Assembly: GCA_963806935.1 (NCBI GenBank)
Contig: CAWEAT010000020.1
Coordinates: forward strand, 45,088 to 109,087
Reading direction: 5' to 3'
Origin: Roseiarcus sp963806935
GTDB lineage: Bacteria > Pseudomonadota > Alphaproteobacteria > Rhizobiales > Beijerinckiaceae
DNA length: 64,000 nucleotides
Part shown: piece after piece, positions 36,537-47,227 of the stretch
Numbering within the stretch: position 1 is the first letter of the stretch
Layout of the letters: each line of letters opens with the position of its first letter
Position numbers and translations under genes: made by a program
The notes under the pieces: model-generated
Database searches by the model: none
The model's input: the letters and a program-made list of their open reading frames with translations, nothing else
What the model was told of the DNA's origin: nothing

Positions 36537-37400
36537 TCAAGTTGGGCGGGCGGGTTTTCCCCGGCCATGCGCACTCCTCCCCGTCCGGCTGCCCAGATCG
36601 GCCGGCGCTCGTCTTTTGCCGTCGGCGAGGATCGGCCGCAGCAGGCGGGCGAAGCGCTCGGCCCAGGAATGCGCGTCCGCCGTGTCGGCGATGAGATCCT
36701 GCCGGATCTCGATCAGCGCGTTGGCCAATCCGCGCGAGGTCGCGATCGCGTCGATGGTGTCGCCGGCAAGAGCTCCGTCATAGGGCTCGTTGTCGCCGAC
36801 CTCCTCGGCGGACAGGTCCGGCTCGGCGGCCAGCGCCTCGATCAGCGGCTGCGGAAGCCGCCCGTCGCGGTCCCATAAGATCCCGACCTTCCACGGTCGC
36901 GCCGCCCCGCGCATGACGGCGGTGAACGAATGGATCGAGACGATGGCCGGCGGCTCGCCGGTCGCGAGCATCGCATCGACCGTCGCCGCGATCTCCTCCC
37001 GGTACGGCGCCCAGAAGCGCGCGCTCCGGCGGGCGATCTCAGCCGCATCGGCGCCGGCGTTTCCCGGCACGATCGCGCCGTCGGAAAAGCGCATCACGAG
37101 AGTCGGATCGTCCAAGCCCCGATTGGGGTCGATGATCAGGCGAGAAAAGGTCGACAGCACGGCCGGCGCGCCGAGCTCGGCCGCGAGCGCGCGGGTCACG
37201 TCCGCGGCGCCGATGTCGTAGGCGATGTGCCGCTCGAGCGCCTCGCGCGGCAGTCCAAGCGTCCCGTAACCCGGAGGAATGGCGTTGGCGGCGTGATCGC
37301 AGACAACCAGGACTCCGGCGTCGAGCGCGCCTGGAATCGCCTCGAACGCGGAAAACGCGGCCTCCGCCGGTTCAAGTTCGACATGCGCTGCTCGGTCCAT
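36537..37400 (-). CDS. N-formylglutamate amidohydrolase-like protein
   Basis: 287 residues from ATG 37400. Metal-binding motif LVVCDHAANAIPPGYGTLGL, then HIAYDIGAADVTRALAAELG, SRLIIDPNRGLDDPTLVMRF, IVSIHSFTAVMRGAARPWKV and NEPYDG. This is the N-formylglutamate deformylase/HutG-like family, releasing formate or acting in histidine breakdown; no other hut genes are near, so the natural substrate is uncertain. Confidence 0.85.
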   Translation of the reverse strand: MDRAAHVELEPAEAAFSAFEAIPGALDAGVLVVCDHAANAIPPGYGTLGLPREALERHIAYDIGAADVTRALAAELGAPAVLSTFSRLIIDPNRGLDDPTLVMRFSDGAIVPGNAGADAAEIARRSARFWAPYREEIAATVDAMLATGEPPAIVSIHSFTAVMRGAARPWKVGILWDRDGRLPQPLIEALAAEPDLSAEEVGDNEPYDGALAGDTIDAIATSRGLANALIEIRQDLIADTADAHSWAERFARLLRPILADGKRRAPADLGSRTGRSAHGRGKPARPT

Positions 37401-37432
37401 CGCTCGGCTCTTGCCTTCGGGGTTGCGCCGCT

Positions 37433-38206
37433 TCAGCCGGCGATCGTCGCGCCGCCATCGACGACGATGACCTGTCCGGTCGTGAACGAACCGGCTCTCG
37501 AGGCGAGATAGACTGCGGCGCCGGCGATCTCGTCCGCTTCGCCGATCCGCCCGAGCGGCGTCGTCGCGGTGACCGCCTTCAGCGTCTCGGGGTTTTCCCA
37601 TAAGGCGCGCGCAAAGTCAGTCCGGACGAGCCCAGGGGCGATGCAATTCACCCGCACATTGTGCCGTCCCCATTCGACCGCGAGATTGCGCGCCAGCTGA
37701 AGATCGGCCGCCTTGGAGATATTATAGGCGCCGATCACCTTCGAGCCCTTGAGCCCGCCGATCGACGAGACGATGATGACCGAGCCGTCCTTGCGTTCGA
37801 TCATCCCTGGCGCGGCCATCTGGATCAGCCAGTGATTGGCGAGCACGTTGTTGTCGAGGATCTTGCGGAACTGATCGTCCGAGATGCCGGCAAGCGCGCC
37901 GTAATAGGGATTGGAAGCCGCGTTGCAGACGAGAATGTCGATCCGGCCGTGGGCGGCGATCGTCTCGTCGACGAGATGCTGAAGCTCCTCCTTGGACGAG
38001 ATGTTGGCGGCGATCGGCTTCGCCGCGTCGCGGCCGAGCGCCCGATTGATGGCGGCGGCCGTCTCGGCGCAGGCCTCGGCCTTGCGCGACGAGATGACGA
38101 CGCTCGCGCCGTGCTCGGCGAGGCGTTCGGCGATCGCCCGCCCGATGCCGCGCGAGGAGCCGGTGACGATCGCGACGCGCCCGGTCAGGTCAAACAGACT
38201 GGCCAA
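37433..38206 (-). CDS. SDR-family oxidoreductase
   Basis: 257 residues, classical short-chain dehydrogenase. TGSSRGIGRAIAERLAEHGA (cofactor loop), NAAS in ILVCNAASNPYYG, catalytic Ser in VSSIGGL, YxxxK as YNISKAADLQLARNLAVEWG, and the end GQVIVVDGGATIAG. Most like DHRS4-type 3-oxo-reductases. It lies upstream of, and on the same strand as, the amidohydrolase gene, 32 bases apart. Confidence 0.88.
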   Translation of the reverse strand: MASLFDLTGRVAIVTGSSRGIGRAIAERLAEHGASVVISSRKAEACAETAAAINRALGRDAAKPIAANISSKEELQHLVDETIAAHGRIDILVCNAASNPYYGALAGISDDQFRKILDNNVLANHWLIQMAAPGMIERKDGSVIIVSSIGGLKGSKVIGAYNISKAADLQLARNLAVEWGRHNVRVNCIAPGLVRTDFARALWENPETLKAVTATTPLGRIGEADEIAGAAVYLASRAGSFTTGQVIVVDGGATIAG

Positions 38207-38247
38207 AGGTTTCCTCCCGGTCAGCAGGGCCGTTTTCCAAGCCGGCC

Positions 38248-38380
38248 CGAAACTTAGCCAAATCGGGCAAAATCATGCCAAGGCGGAGCAAAGGCTATCC
38301 AAGGAAAACCCTTGCATTGTCTTGGATCGGCTTGTCCGAATCGAGCCTTTTCAAGGACTTGCGCCGACTCGCGAGGGCAA
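38248..38380 (+). repeat. Dispersed intergenic repeat, copy B (possible small RNA or REP element)
   Basis: In the 428-base divergent gap between the SDR and adenylate cyclase genes. It matches 4486-4619 (opposite strand) in blocks: AAACTTAGCCAAATCGGGCA, CCAAGGAAAACCCTTG, and 24 identical bases at 38332-38355. Gaps and substitutions between the blocks preserve a small hairpin. The rest of the gap (38381-38634) shows no gene. Confidence 0.6.
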
Positions 38381-38634
38381 TCGTCTTTTTCCCGGCTGCG
38401 GCCGTTTGAGAATATGCCGGCAATGTCGGGGATGGGCGCTGTCGGTCGGCGTGGTCATGGCGGTGGTCACCCTAGCACGAGCTTCGATTTTCCGGAAGCA
38501 ATTGCTCGAAAATCCTGAGAGCCAGATCGCCATGCGCACACCCAATTCGATGGCTGCGCCGACCCTTCCGGGCGAACCGGCAGGAGCGCGCGGGCGCGGC
38601 GTTGTGCTAAGTCTGGACGGCCTGAGGGCGCGCC

Positions 38635-40552
38635 ATGACTGAGAGCCGCAAGATTGCCGCCATCCTGGTCGCCGACGCCGTCGGCTACAGCCGGCTCGCG
38701 GGCGCGGACGAGGATCGCACGCTCTTGCGCCTCCGGGGGCTGCGCAGCGACCTGATCGACCCCGCCATCGCCGCCAATCACGGGCGCGTGGTCAAGCGCA
38801 CCGGCGACGGAATCCTAATCGAGTTTCGCAGCGTGGTCGACGCGGTGCGCTGCGCGACCGAGGTGCAGAACGGCCTGATCGAGCGCAACGCCGGCCTGCC
38901 GCCCGAACGCCGCATCGAGTTCCGAATCGGTATTCATCTCGGCGACGTCGTCGAGGAGAGCGACGGTGACCTGATGGGCGACGGCGTCAACATCGCCGCG
39001 CGGCTCGAAGGCATTTGCAAGCCCGGCGCGGTCTGTCTCTCGGAGGATGCCTATCGCCAAGTCAAAGGGCGGCTCGATCTCGCGGTCACCGATCTCGGCC
39101 CGACCGAGCTCAAGAACATCGCTGAGCCGATCCGGGTCTATTCGCTTGACGTTGGCAAGCCGGCGCGGGCGAGGGTCGCGACGCCCAGCGGGCCGGCGCA
39201 ACCCTCAGCGGCGAGGGCGCCGAGAAGGCGCTCAATGCTGGCGCTGTCGGCTCTCGCAGTCGCCCTCTTGCTCGCAGCTGGCGCCGCCGGTTGGCATTTC
39301 GTCGGCGCCAACCGATCGGCGACCATCGCATCGGCGTCCCCGGCCGAAGCGGCGCACCTCTCCATCGTCGTCCTGCCGTTCACCAATCTTTCCGGCGACC
39401 CATCGCAAGACTATTTCGCCGACGGCATTACCGAGAATCTCACCACGGACCTTTCTCGGCTCAGCGGCTCCTTCGTCATCGCGCGCAACACGGCCTTTGC
39501 CTTCAAGGGCAAAAACGCCGACGCGAGGGAGATCGGCAAGGAGCTGGGCGTCCGTTACGTGCTAGAAGGTTCGGTACAACGTGACCAGAACCGCGTTCGG
39601 GTCAACGCCCAGCTCATCGACGCCGAGACTGGAGGTCATCTCTGGGCGGAGCGTTTCGACAAACCTCTCGCCGATCTGTTCGATCTGCAGGACGAGATCG
39701 TCGCCAGTCTGGCCAGCCAATTGGGCGCCGAGTTGATCACCAATGAGGCTCGACGCGCGGAGCGGACGCCAAACCCGGATTCGATGGATCTCTATTTTCA
39801 AGGCATGGCATGGTTCAACAAGGGGAGAAACCCAGATGACGTCGCCCGCGCGCGCGGTTTCTTCGAACACGCTTTGGCCCTTGATCCGGGCAATCTCGAC
39901 GCAACGCTCGGCAAGGCTGCTGCTGATGCGCAGCTCGCCATAGGCTATCGTGTGGACGACCGGGCTGAAGACCTCTCCTCAGTCGAGACGACTCTTAGTC
40001 GAGTGCTGTCGCAGTCGCCGAACAACGCCTGGGCGCGCTTCTTGACGGGGAGAGTCCTTCGTGCAAACCAACCGAGAGGCCCAAGCTATCGAAGAACTTG
40101 GGAGAGCGTTGGCTCTGAACCCGAGCCTCGCTGCGGCCGATGCGCAAATTGGCCTCGCCAAGCTGGTCTCGGGTCATTCCGAGGAAACCGAGCGCTACGA
40201 ACTCGAAGCGCTGCGGGTCAGTCCGCGCGATACCGACGCCAATGTCTGGGTGGCGTATATCGCTCTCGCGAAGCTGCATCTCGGCGCCTACGAAGATGCG
40301 CTCGCCATCTATCGCCGCTCGATCGAGCTGAACCCAAACTACCCGACCGCACGCTTTTATCATGCCGCTGCCCTAGCGAAGCTTGGTCGGCTGGATGAGG
40401 CGAAAACCGAGGTCAAAGCCGGGCTTGCCCTCAATCCCGGGTTCACCCTGCGGCGCTATCGAGACGGCGCTCAATCTGACAATCCAGTTTTCCTGAAGGG
40501 ACGCGAGCGGATCATCGAAGACATGCGCAAGGCCGGCGTGCCCGAGGGATGA
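38635..40552 (+). CDS. Class III adenylate cyclase with TPR sensor region (one-base frameshift)
   Basis: About 638 residues after correction. Residues 1-170 are a class III cyclase domain: KIAAILVADAVGYSRLAGAD, VKRTGDGILIEFRSVVDAVR, RIGIHLGDVVEESDGDLMGD and GVNIAARLEGI. A membrane helix follows at MLALSALAVALLLAAGAAGW, then the periplasmic-type region IVVLPFTNLSGDPSQDYFAD and TPR repeats (LAKLHLGAYEDALAIYRRSI). The frame breaks at about 40060; removing one base gives RVLVQTNREAQAIEELGRAL. It would make cAMP in response to an external or envelope signal. A paralogue lies at 60331. Confidence 0.87.
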
Positions 40553-42649
40553 GCAAGACCCGCAAGCTCGCGGCGATCCTGGTCGAGTACAGCCGGCTCG
40601 CCGGCTTTTTGCTCGCGCTTTCGTTCGCCGCGCAAGCCGCGCGGCGCCGAATATTACGGCTACGATCAGGGCGGGAGCCGGTTCGCGCCGCTCGTCGAGA
40701 TCACGCCGGGGAATGTCGCTGAGCTGATCCCGGCCTGGACCTTCCACACCGGCGATCTCGCGAGCCGCGCCGCCGACGTGCTCAAGCACTCGAAATTCGA
40801 GGTCACGCCGATCCTCGCCGGCGGCAAGCTCATCGCCTGCACGCCATTCAACGCGGTGATCGCGCTCGACCCCGGCGCGGGGCGAGAGCTTTGGCGCTAC
40901 GACCCCAAAATCAAGACCGATTATCGCCCCGCCAACCTGTTCAACTGCCGCGGCGTGGCGGTCTGGCACGGCCCCGCCGGGGCGGCGGGCGCATGCGCCG
41001 AGCGGATCCTGACCGCGACCGCGGACCTCAGACTGATCGCCCTCGATCTTAAGGACGGGAGCCCATGCGCCGGTTTCGGCCAGGATGGCGTGGTCCGCAT
41101 CGATCCCGGCAAGCCGCTGCTCGGGCCGAGCGAGTTCCAGTTCACTTCGCCCCCCGCGGTGATCGGCGACCTCGTCATCCTGGGCTCGTCGATCAACGAC
41201 AACCAGCGGGTCGACGCGCCGCGCGGCGTCGTGCGCGCCTTCGATGTCCGGACCGGCGCGCTGCGCTGGGCCTGGGACCCGATCCCGGAGCGCGCCGACG
41301 ACCCGGATGCGGCGAGCTGGGGCGACGGCTGGCGGACGACCGGCGCCGCCAATGTCTGGGCGCCGATCGCAATCGACGAGGCGCGCGGCCTGATTTTCCT
41401 GCCGACCACCAGCCCGAGCCCGGATTTCTACGGCGGCCTTCGCCCCGGCGACGATCGCCGCGCCGATTCCGTTGTGGCGCTCAAGGCCGACACCGGCGCG
41501 CTGGCGTGGAGCTTCCAGCTCGTCCACCACAATGTCTGGGATTACGACATCCCGGCCCAGCCGACCCTCGCCACCATCGCCGTCGACGGCAAGGCGCGCG
41601 ACGTCGTTATTCAGGGCACGAAGCAGGGGCTCATCTTCGTGCTCGACCGCGACACCGGCAAGCCCGTCCTGCCGGTCGAGGAGCGCCCCGCGCCGCAGGG
41701 CGGCGTCGATGGCGAGGCGCTGTCGCCGACGCAGCCGTTCCCGGCGGATCTGCCCCCGCTCGGCCCCGACCGCATCACGCCCGATCAGGCCTGGGGGCTC
41801 ACGCCATGGGATCGCGGCGCGTGCGCCAAGGCGATCGCCTCGGCGCGCGGCGAGGGCCGCTTCACCCCGCCAAGCCTGCAAGGCACGCTGGTCATGCCGT
41901 TCACCGGCGGCGGCGTGAACTGGGGCGGCCTCGCCGTCGATGGCGGCAAGGCCATGGTCTATGTCAACAGCTCGAACCTCGTGCACCGGGTCACCCTCTT
42001 CCCCGCCGCCGATTATGCCGCGATGAAGCAGCGCTTTCCCGGCAAGGAGGTCTCGCCGCAGCGCGGCGCGCCCTACGGCATGAAGCGCGAGCTTCTGGTC
42101 TCGCCGCTCGGACTGCCCTGCAATCCGCCGCCCTGGGGCGTCCTGACCGCGCTCGACCTCGGGAGCCGCAAGATCCTGTGGCAGGTCCCGCTCGGCACAA
42201 CCGAGGAGCTCAATCCGCTCGGCCTCGCCCGCCACATCGGCACGCCTACTATCGGCGGCCCGCTCGCGACCGCGAGCGGCCTTATCTTCATCGGCGCCGC
42301 GCTCGACGACTATCTGCGCGCCTTCGACGCGAAGACGGGCGCCGAGCTCTGGACCGGGCAGCTGCCCGCGGCCGGGATCGCCACCCCGACCAGCTATCTC
42401 TGGCAGGGCCGCCAATATGTCGTGATCGCGGCCGGCGGCGACGGCGAGGCCGGCGTCCCGGCCGGCGACACGCTGATCGCCTTCGCGCTGCCCGGTCCCG
42501 GCGAGTCCGGCCCCTCGCCCTGGCTCGGCTGGATCGACCGGCCCGGCGGACGCTTCAAGCTCCATGCCGGGATGGTCGGCGCCGTCGTGATCGCGCTCGC
42601 CGCGCTCTGGCTCTGGCGGCGGCGAGGGCGACATCCGCGGGCGGCCTGA
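40549..42649 (+). CDS. PQQ-dependent dehydrogenase with a cyclase-derived N-terminus (one-base frameshift)
   Basis: The body (from about 40647) is a PQQ-binding beta-propeller like membrane glucose dehydrogenase: EYYGYDQGGSRFAPLVEITP, WSFQLVHHNVWDYDIPAQPT, MPFTGGGVNWGGLAVDGGKA and PTSYLWQGRQYVVIAAGGDG, ending in a membrane helix AVVIALAALWLW. ATG 40549 overlaps the cyclase stop (ATGA) and begins MSKTRKLAAILV then EYSRLAG, which is the start of a cyclase gene with a deletion, running into FLLALSFAAQA, a signal-peptide core. One base must be removed near 40640 to join the frames (699 residues). Confidence 0.82.
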
Positions 42650-42752
42650 GCGGCCGGACGAGGCGCGGGCGTCCTTGCGGAGGCGCCGCATCTGGAGCAG
42701 ATTCGCCGCATCCGGCGAAGCCCGGGCATGAAGCCGGTGCGGGAGGAAAGCG

Positions 42753-43826
42753 ATGGCGAGCGGCAAGCCCTTTCCCTTGAACGCGTGGTATCCCGCCGCC
42801 TGGAGCCATGAGATCGAGCGCGCCTTGACGGCGCGGACGATCTGCGGCTGCGACCTCGTTCTCTACCGCCGCGCCGACGGGGTCGTCGCCGCGCTCGAGG
42901 ACGCCTGCTGGCACCGGCTGCTGCCGCTCTCGATGGGGCGGCTGGTCGGGGACCAGGTCGTGTGCGGCTATCATGGCCTGGTGTTCAATTCCGCCGGGCG
43001 CTGCACCCACATGCCGGCGCAGAAGACGATCAACCCGTCCGCCTGCGTGCGCAGCTATCCGGTCGTCGAGCGCCACAGGCTGGTCTGGGTCTGGCCGGGC
43101 GATCCGGCCCTCGCCGATCCGGCGCAAATGCCCGATTTTCACTGGAACGACGGCGACACATGGAAAGGCGAGGGCGGGACCTTCTACTCGCTCAAATGCG
43201 ATTACCGGCTGGTGGTCGACAACCTGATGGATCTCACCCACGAGACCTATGTCCATGCCGGCAGCATCGGCGACGACGCGATCCTCGATACGCCGTTCGA
43301 GGTCACCCACACCGATCGCACCGCGACGATGACGCGCTGGATGATCGATATCGAACCGCCGCCGTTCTGGGCGAGACAACTCGGCAAGCCCGGACGGGCC
43401 GACCGGTGGCAGATCGTGACCTTCGAGGCGCCGGCCGTGGTGATCGGGGACGTCGGCGTCGCGCCGACCGGAACCGGCGCGCGCGAGGGCGACCGCTCGC
43501 AGGGAGTGAACGGCGCCTTCCTCGCCGCGCTCGCGCCGGAGACGGAAACGAGCTGTCACTATTTCTGGAACTTCGTCCGCAGCTTCCGCACCGACGACGA
43601 GCAATTGACGCGCGACCTTCAGCGCGCCCACGTCAACGACGGCAAGGGCGTCTACGATCAGGACCATGTCGTGCTCGAGGCGCAGCAGCGCGCGATCGAC
43701 CGCAATCCGCGCTCGCCTTTCTACAACCTCAACATCGACGCGGGCGCGCTATGGGCGCGACGGCTCATCGAGGGCATGCTGGCGCGCGAACGTGGGCAAG
43801 CCGGCGCGCCCCAGGCGGCGGAATAG
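42753..43826 (+). CDS. vanA: Vanillate O-demethylase-type Rieske oxygenase
   Basis: 357 residues. Rieske 2Fe-2S ligands are in CWHRLLPL and, 17 residues later, CGYHGLVFNSAGRCTHMPAQ. The mononuclear iron site is DNLMDLTHETYVHAG (Asp, two His). The N-terminus FPLNAWYPAAWSHEI and the C-terminal YDQDHVVLEAQQRAI are typical of the VanA subgroup, which demethylates vanillate or related methoxybenzoates. GGAGGAAA precedes ATG 42753. The reductase gene follows in 10 bases. The substrate is inferred. Confidence 0.87.
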   Translation: MASGKPFPLNAWYPAAWSHEIERALTARTICGCDLVLYRRADGVVAALEDACWHRLLPLSMGRLVGDQVVCGYHGLVFNSAGRCTHMPAQKTINPSACVRSYPVVERHRLVWVWPGDPALADPAQMPDFHWNDGDTWKGEGGTFYSLKCDYRLVVDNLMDLTHETYVHAGSIGDDAILDTPFEVTHTDRTATMTRWMIDIEPPPFWARQLGKPGRADRWQIVTFEAPAVVIGDVGVAPTGTGAREGDRSQGVNGAFLAALAPETETSCHYFWNFVRSFRTDDEQLTRDLQRAHVNDGKGVYDQDHVVLEAQQRAIDRNPRSPFYNLNIDAGALWARRLIEGMLARERGQAGAPQAAE

Positions 43827-43836
43827 GCGAAATCCG

Positions 43837-44805
43837 ATGGCCGAGGTCATCGAGTGGCGCGACGGAAAGATCCGCGCGACGCGCGATTTGACGCCCGCCA
43901 TCCGCCTGATCGAGATCGAGCCTTCGGGCGCCTTCGTCGCCGCCTCGCCCGGAAGCCATATCAACGTCTCGGTCATGGTGCGCGGCCGTCCCGACGTCCG
44001 GTCCTATTCGATCGTCGGGCCCTGCGCCGACGGAATCTATCGCATCGCGGTCAAGCTGCTCAAGGACACGAGGGGCGGCTCGGCCTATATGTGGTCGCTC
44101 GCGCCCGGCGCCCGGATCGCGCTCTCCGCGCCCGCCAACCACTTCAATCTCGCGCTCGGGCGGTCCGAGTATCTCCTGCTCGCCGGCGGCATCGGCGTCA
44201 CCCCGATCTTCACCCACGCGCTCGCGCTCGCCGAAACGAACGCGCGCTTCCGCCTCATCTATGCGTGCCGAAGCCGCGGCGATCTCGCCCTCGCCGACGC
44301 GCTCGCCGAGCGGCTCGGCGATCGTCTCGAAGTATTTCTGAGCGGCGAGGGCAGGCGGGTCGACATCGCCGCCGAGATCGCGCGCCTCGATCCGGAAGGC
44401 GAGTTCTACGTCTGCGGCCCGATCGGGATGCTCGAAGCCGCGAAGCGGCGCTGGCGGGAGAGCGGCCGGCCGGTCGACCGGCTGCGGTTCGAGACTTTCG
44501 GCAACAGCGGCGCCCATCCTTCGGTCGCGTTCGTGGTCAAGATCCCGCGGCTCGGCAAGGAGATTGCGGTCGGCGCGAATGAGACCATGCTGGACGCGCT
44601 CGAGGAGGCGAATGTCGGCATGATCTTCGATTGCCGGCGCGGCGAATGCGGCCTGTGCGCGCTGCCGATCCTGGCGGTCGACGGCGTCGTCGATCATCGC
44701 GACGTCTTTTTCAGCGACGCCGAGAAGGCGCTGAGCCTGAAGCTCTGCACCTGCGTGTCGCGAGTCTATGGCGCGTCGATCACCGTCGACACGGCCGACC
44801 GGTGA
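43837..44805 (+). CDS. vanB: Vanillate O-demethylase-type ferredoxin reductase
   Basis: 322 residues. FAD/FMN domain with RPDVRSYSIVGPCADG, NAD-binding region YLLLAGGIGVTPIFTHALAL and FYVCGPIGMLEAAKRRW, then a C-terminal plant-type 2Fe-2S domain with CRRGECGLCALPI and the fourth ligand in LKLCTCVS. This FMN-NAD-Fe-S order is that of class IA reductases such as VanB. It supplies electrons to the neighbouring oxygenase. Confidence 0.88.
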   Translation: MAEVIEWRDGKIRATRDLTPAIRLIEIEPSGAFVAASPGSHINVSVMVRGRPDVRSYSIVGPCADGIYRIAVKLLKDTRGGSAYMWSLAPGARIALSAPANHFNLALGRSEYLLLAGGIGVTPIFTHALALAETNARFRLIYACRSRGDLALADALAERLGDRLEVFLSGEGRRVDIAAEIARLDPEGEFYVCGPIGMLEAAKRRWRESGRPVDRLRFETFGNSGAHPSVAFVVKIPRLGKEIAVGANETMLDALEEANVGMIFDCRRGECGLCALPILAVDGVVDHRDVFFSDAEKALSLKLCTCVSRVYGASITVDTADR

Positions 44806-44910
44806 GCGACCGAATCTCGGTCACGACGCAAGGCGTGCGGTCCTGTACATCGGTGCTTTCGCCGTTATGATGCTTCGCGAGAAGCGCACATGATCTCAGG
44901 AGCCAATCCC

Positions 44911-45702
44911 ATGGCGGAGCCTGCCGATGTCCTTGGTCTTGCCCCGGGCCTGCGTGTCCTCGTCACCGCCGGCGCCTCGGGCATCGGCCGGGCGACCGCC
45001 GATCTTCTGATCGGACGCGGCGCGAAAGTCCATATCTGCGATGTGTCGGACGAATTCCTGGCGGATTTCGCCAAGATGCATGCGAACGCATCCGCCACCA
45101 AAGCCGACGTGTCGTCGGATGTCGATGTGGCGAGACTCTTTGCCGACGTCAAAGCCTCGCTCGGCGGACTGGACGCGCTCGTCAACAACGCGGGCGTCGC
45201 TGGACCGACCGGCGGCGTCGAGGAGATCAGGCCGGAAGACTGGCGACGCACCATTGACGTTTGCCTCACCGGCCAGTTCCTGTGCGCGCACCACGGCGTG
45301 CCGATGCTTAAAGATGCGGGCGGCGGCGCCATCGTCAACCTTTCGTCCTCCGCCGGGCGGTTCGGGTACGCCTTTCGCACTCCCTATTCCGCCGCCAAGT
45401 GGGGCGTCATCGGCCTGACGCAGAGCCTCGCCAAGGAACTGGGGCCGCACAACATCCGCGTCAACGCCGTCTTGCCCGGCATCGTCGAGGGTCCGCGGAT
45501 GACGGGCGTGATCGAAGCGCGCGCGAAGCAGATGAACGTCAGCTACGCGGCAATGGAGAAGACCTACGTCGACCGTGTGTCGCTTCGCCGAATGGTCACC
45601 GCGGGCGACGTCGCCGCCAGCGTCGCCTATCTCCTGTCTCCGGCCGGCCGCAACCTGTCCGGACTTTCGCTCGCGGTCGACGGCAACGTCGAGACGCTGT
45701 GA
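44911..45702 (+). CDS. SDR-family oxidoreductase
   Basis: 263 residues from ATG 44911, which has CAGGAG 8 bases in front (better than ATG 44890). The cofactor loop is VLVTAGASGIGRATADLLIG, then VNNAGVAG, NLSSSAGRFGYAFRTPYSAA with YSAAK, and AVLPGIVEGPRM. The end is LSGLSLAVDGNVETL. The TAGASGIG loop has a Thr-Ala-Gly variant of TGxxxGIG. It follows vanB by 105 bases; a role in aromatic or sugar alcohol breakdown is possible. Confidence 0.85.
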   Translation: MAEPADVLGLAPGLRVLVTAGASGIGRATADLLIGRGAKVHICDVSDEFLADFAKMHANASATKADVSSDVDVARLFADVKASLGGLDALVNNAGVAGPTGGVEEIRPEDWRRTIDVCLTGQFLCAHHGVPMLKDAGGGAIVNLSSSAGRFGYAFRTPYSAAKWGVIGLTQSLAKELGPHNIRVNAVLPGIVEGPRMTGVIEARAKQMNVSYAAMEKTYVDRVSLRRMVTAGDVAASVAYLLSPAGRNLSGLSLAVDGNVETL

Positions 45703-45820
45703 CTTTTTGCGCGCTACCCGATGCCTGATCCACCAAACACCGCTCGCCGGTAGGGCCTCGTCTTGACGCGTAGATGAACGCCGGAACAGCAACTTCCATC
45801 GCTCTATCGCCTGGTTCGCG

Positions 45821-46706
45821 CTACGGCCCGACGAATCGCTCGACGACGATCCATTTCACTGCCCCCTGGACCTTTCCGGCGCCCCCTCCGATACCAATTC
45901 CATCGTCATGGTCGCAATCGATCCATGCGCCGAAGTTGACGACAACGACCTGACCGGGAACCATGTTGAAGCCGAGCGTCACATCCGGAACCCAGGTGAT
46001 GCCGCCGCCGTCATCCCGATCCGATCCGTCCCAGCCGCGCGAGTCGGAAAACAGCACGCTGCGGCGCACCCCATCGATGATGTTTCCGTTGAGAAATGCG
46101 GCAGCGTCAATCCCTCCGCTCGCCGACCCTGATGAAAACGGACCCTCCGCTGCGGCGACGTATGCCCATTCATAGGGAATGAACGGACGTACGCTGACCA
46201 TCGCGGGCTTGTCCGTCGTAATGGCGAGGCCGATGCCCGCTGCAGCGTCGACTCTGTCGCCGGAGCCGTCTTGAAAATGGCCGCTCTTGCCGAGTATTCC
46301 GATACTGCCATCGAGCTTGTTATGAAGGGACTGCTGCGGATTGCCACGTTGCCAATCGAAATCGTACGGCGGGATGACTATCGACAGATGTTCTTGGAGA
46401 TGGATGTCCAGTATCGACGCACCCGGAGGACCCCGAACCGGGATTTCGCGCACAAAACCTGACACGTCCTTGACGTGCTGTTGGCGCAATTCTTCAAGGG
46501 CGCGGCTCGCGGCTGAGACTCTCGGCAATGAGCTGCTCGAAGGGTGCGCGGAGTGCGCGCAGCAACTTGTCGGACTTTCTGTCTTCGGCGACCCGCGCCT
46601 TCTCGTTTTGCAGGCTCCGGACTTTGAGGGCCTCGAGGGCGCCGGTAATGGCGGCGCGCACGCTTGGGTCACGCGCCGACGGCCGTTCTGCACTGGATGG
46701 TTTCAT
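45821..46706 (-). CDS. Unrecognised protein (one-base frameshift)
   Basis: About 294 residues after correction. The N-terminal 65 residues (from ATG 46706) are helical and charged: VRAAITGALEALKVRSLQNE. Removing one base at about 46500-46505 joins RALEELRQQHVKDVSG to a beta-rich body with VIPPYDFDWQRGNPQQ, PFIPYEWAYVAAAEGPFSS, SRGWDGSDRDDGGGITWVPD and CDHDDGIGIGGGAGKVQGAV. It looks like a helical stalk plus a jelly-roll-like domain. I do not recognise the family. It abuts the tRNA-derived att site. Confidence 0.5.
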
Positions 46707-47038
46707 GGTGACCCACGCCGGTGGGAGAGTAACGACATTACGAATGCAATGACTTTGACCTTAGGAACTAAGAACGCTGAAGTCCAGGGCCAGATAACCC
46801 CGATGGTGGGATCATGGGGGAGGGGTGGTCGCGGCTAACGCCAGCGTGCGACCCGTTCGCCGCGGCGCGCCGGCCTCGTCATTTCGTCGGGCTACACGCG
46901 AGCCGCCAGCCTCCAACTTAGGACGCAAAATCGAGGGGCCAACGAGTTCCGAATTGCCACAGGTTTGCCACGCAGGGGCTGAGACGGGCGACCGCCCATC
47001 GCCCATCACACATATTCAAATAAATCAGTGGCCTTCGA

Positions 47039-47086
47039 TGGTGGGCGCACAAGGGCTCGAACCTTGGACCCGCTGATTAAGAGTTA
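47039..47086 (-). other. attachment site: 3' fragment of a tRNA-Lys(CTT) gene
   Basis: On the minus strand the sequence runs ACTCTTAATCAGC (anticodon loop CTCTTAA, anticodon CTT), then GGGTC, the T arm CAAGG-TTCGAGC-CCTTG and the acceptor end GTGCGCCCACCA at 47039. The matching 5' half is absent on the right (47087 onward is unrelated AT-rich sequence). Such a 3' fragment is left when an element integrates into a tRNA gene. Orientation puts chromosome to the left and element to the right; the intact tRNA should be at the far right end, beyond the window. Confidence 0.75.
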
Positions 47087-47227
47087 GAGGTATTGCATAT
47101 CCCTCTGTATCCCGGTTTGTCCTCAGTTTTCCATATCATATTGATCCTACAGCAGTCATTCTTTCTTTCACTATCCCGCCGCGTCTGCTAGTGTCCCGAT
47201 GCGTTGGTCACTATTTGGTCACTGAAT

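Noticed and set aside
40373..42766. 797-residue minus-strand open frame opposite the PQQ dehydrogenase
   Set aside because: Composition typical of antisense frames; the plus strand has clear PQQ-propeller motifs throughout.
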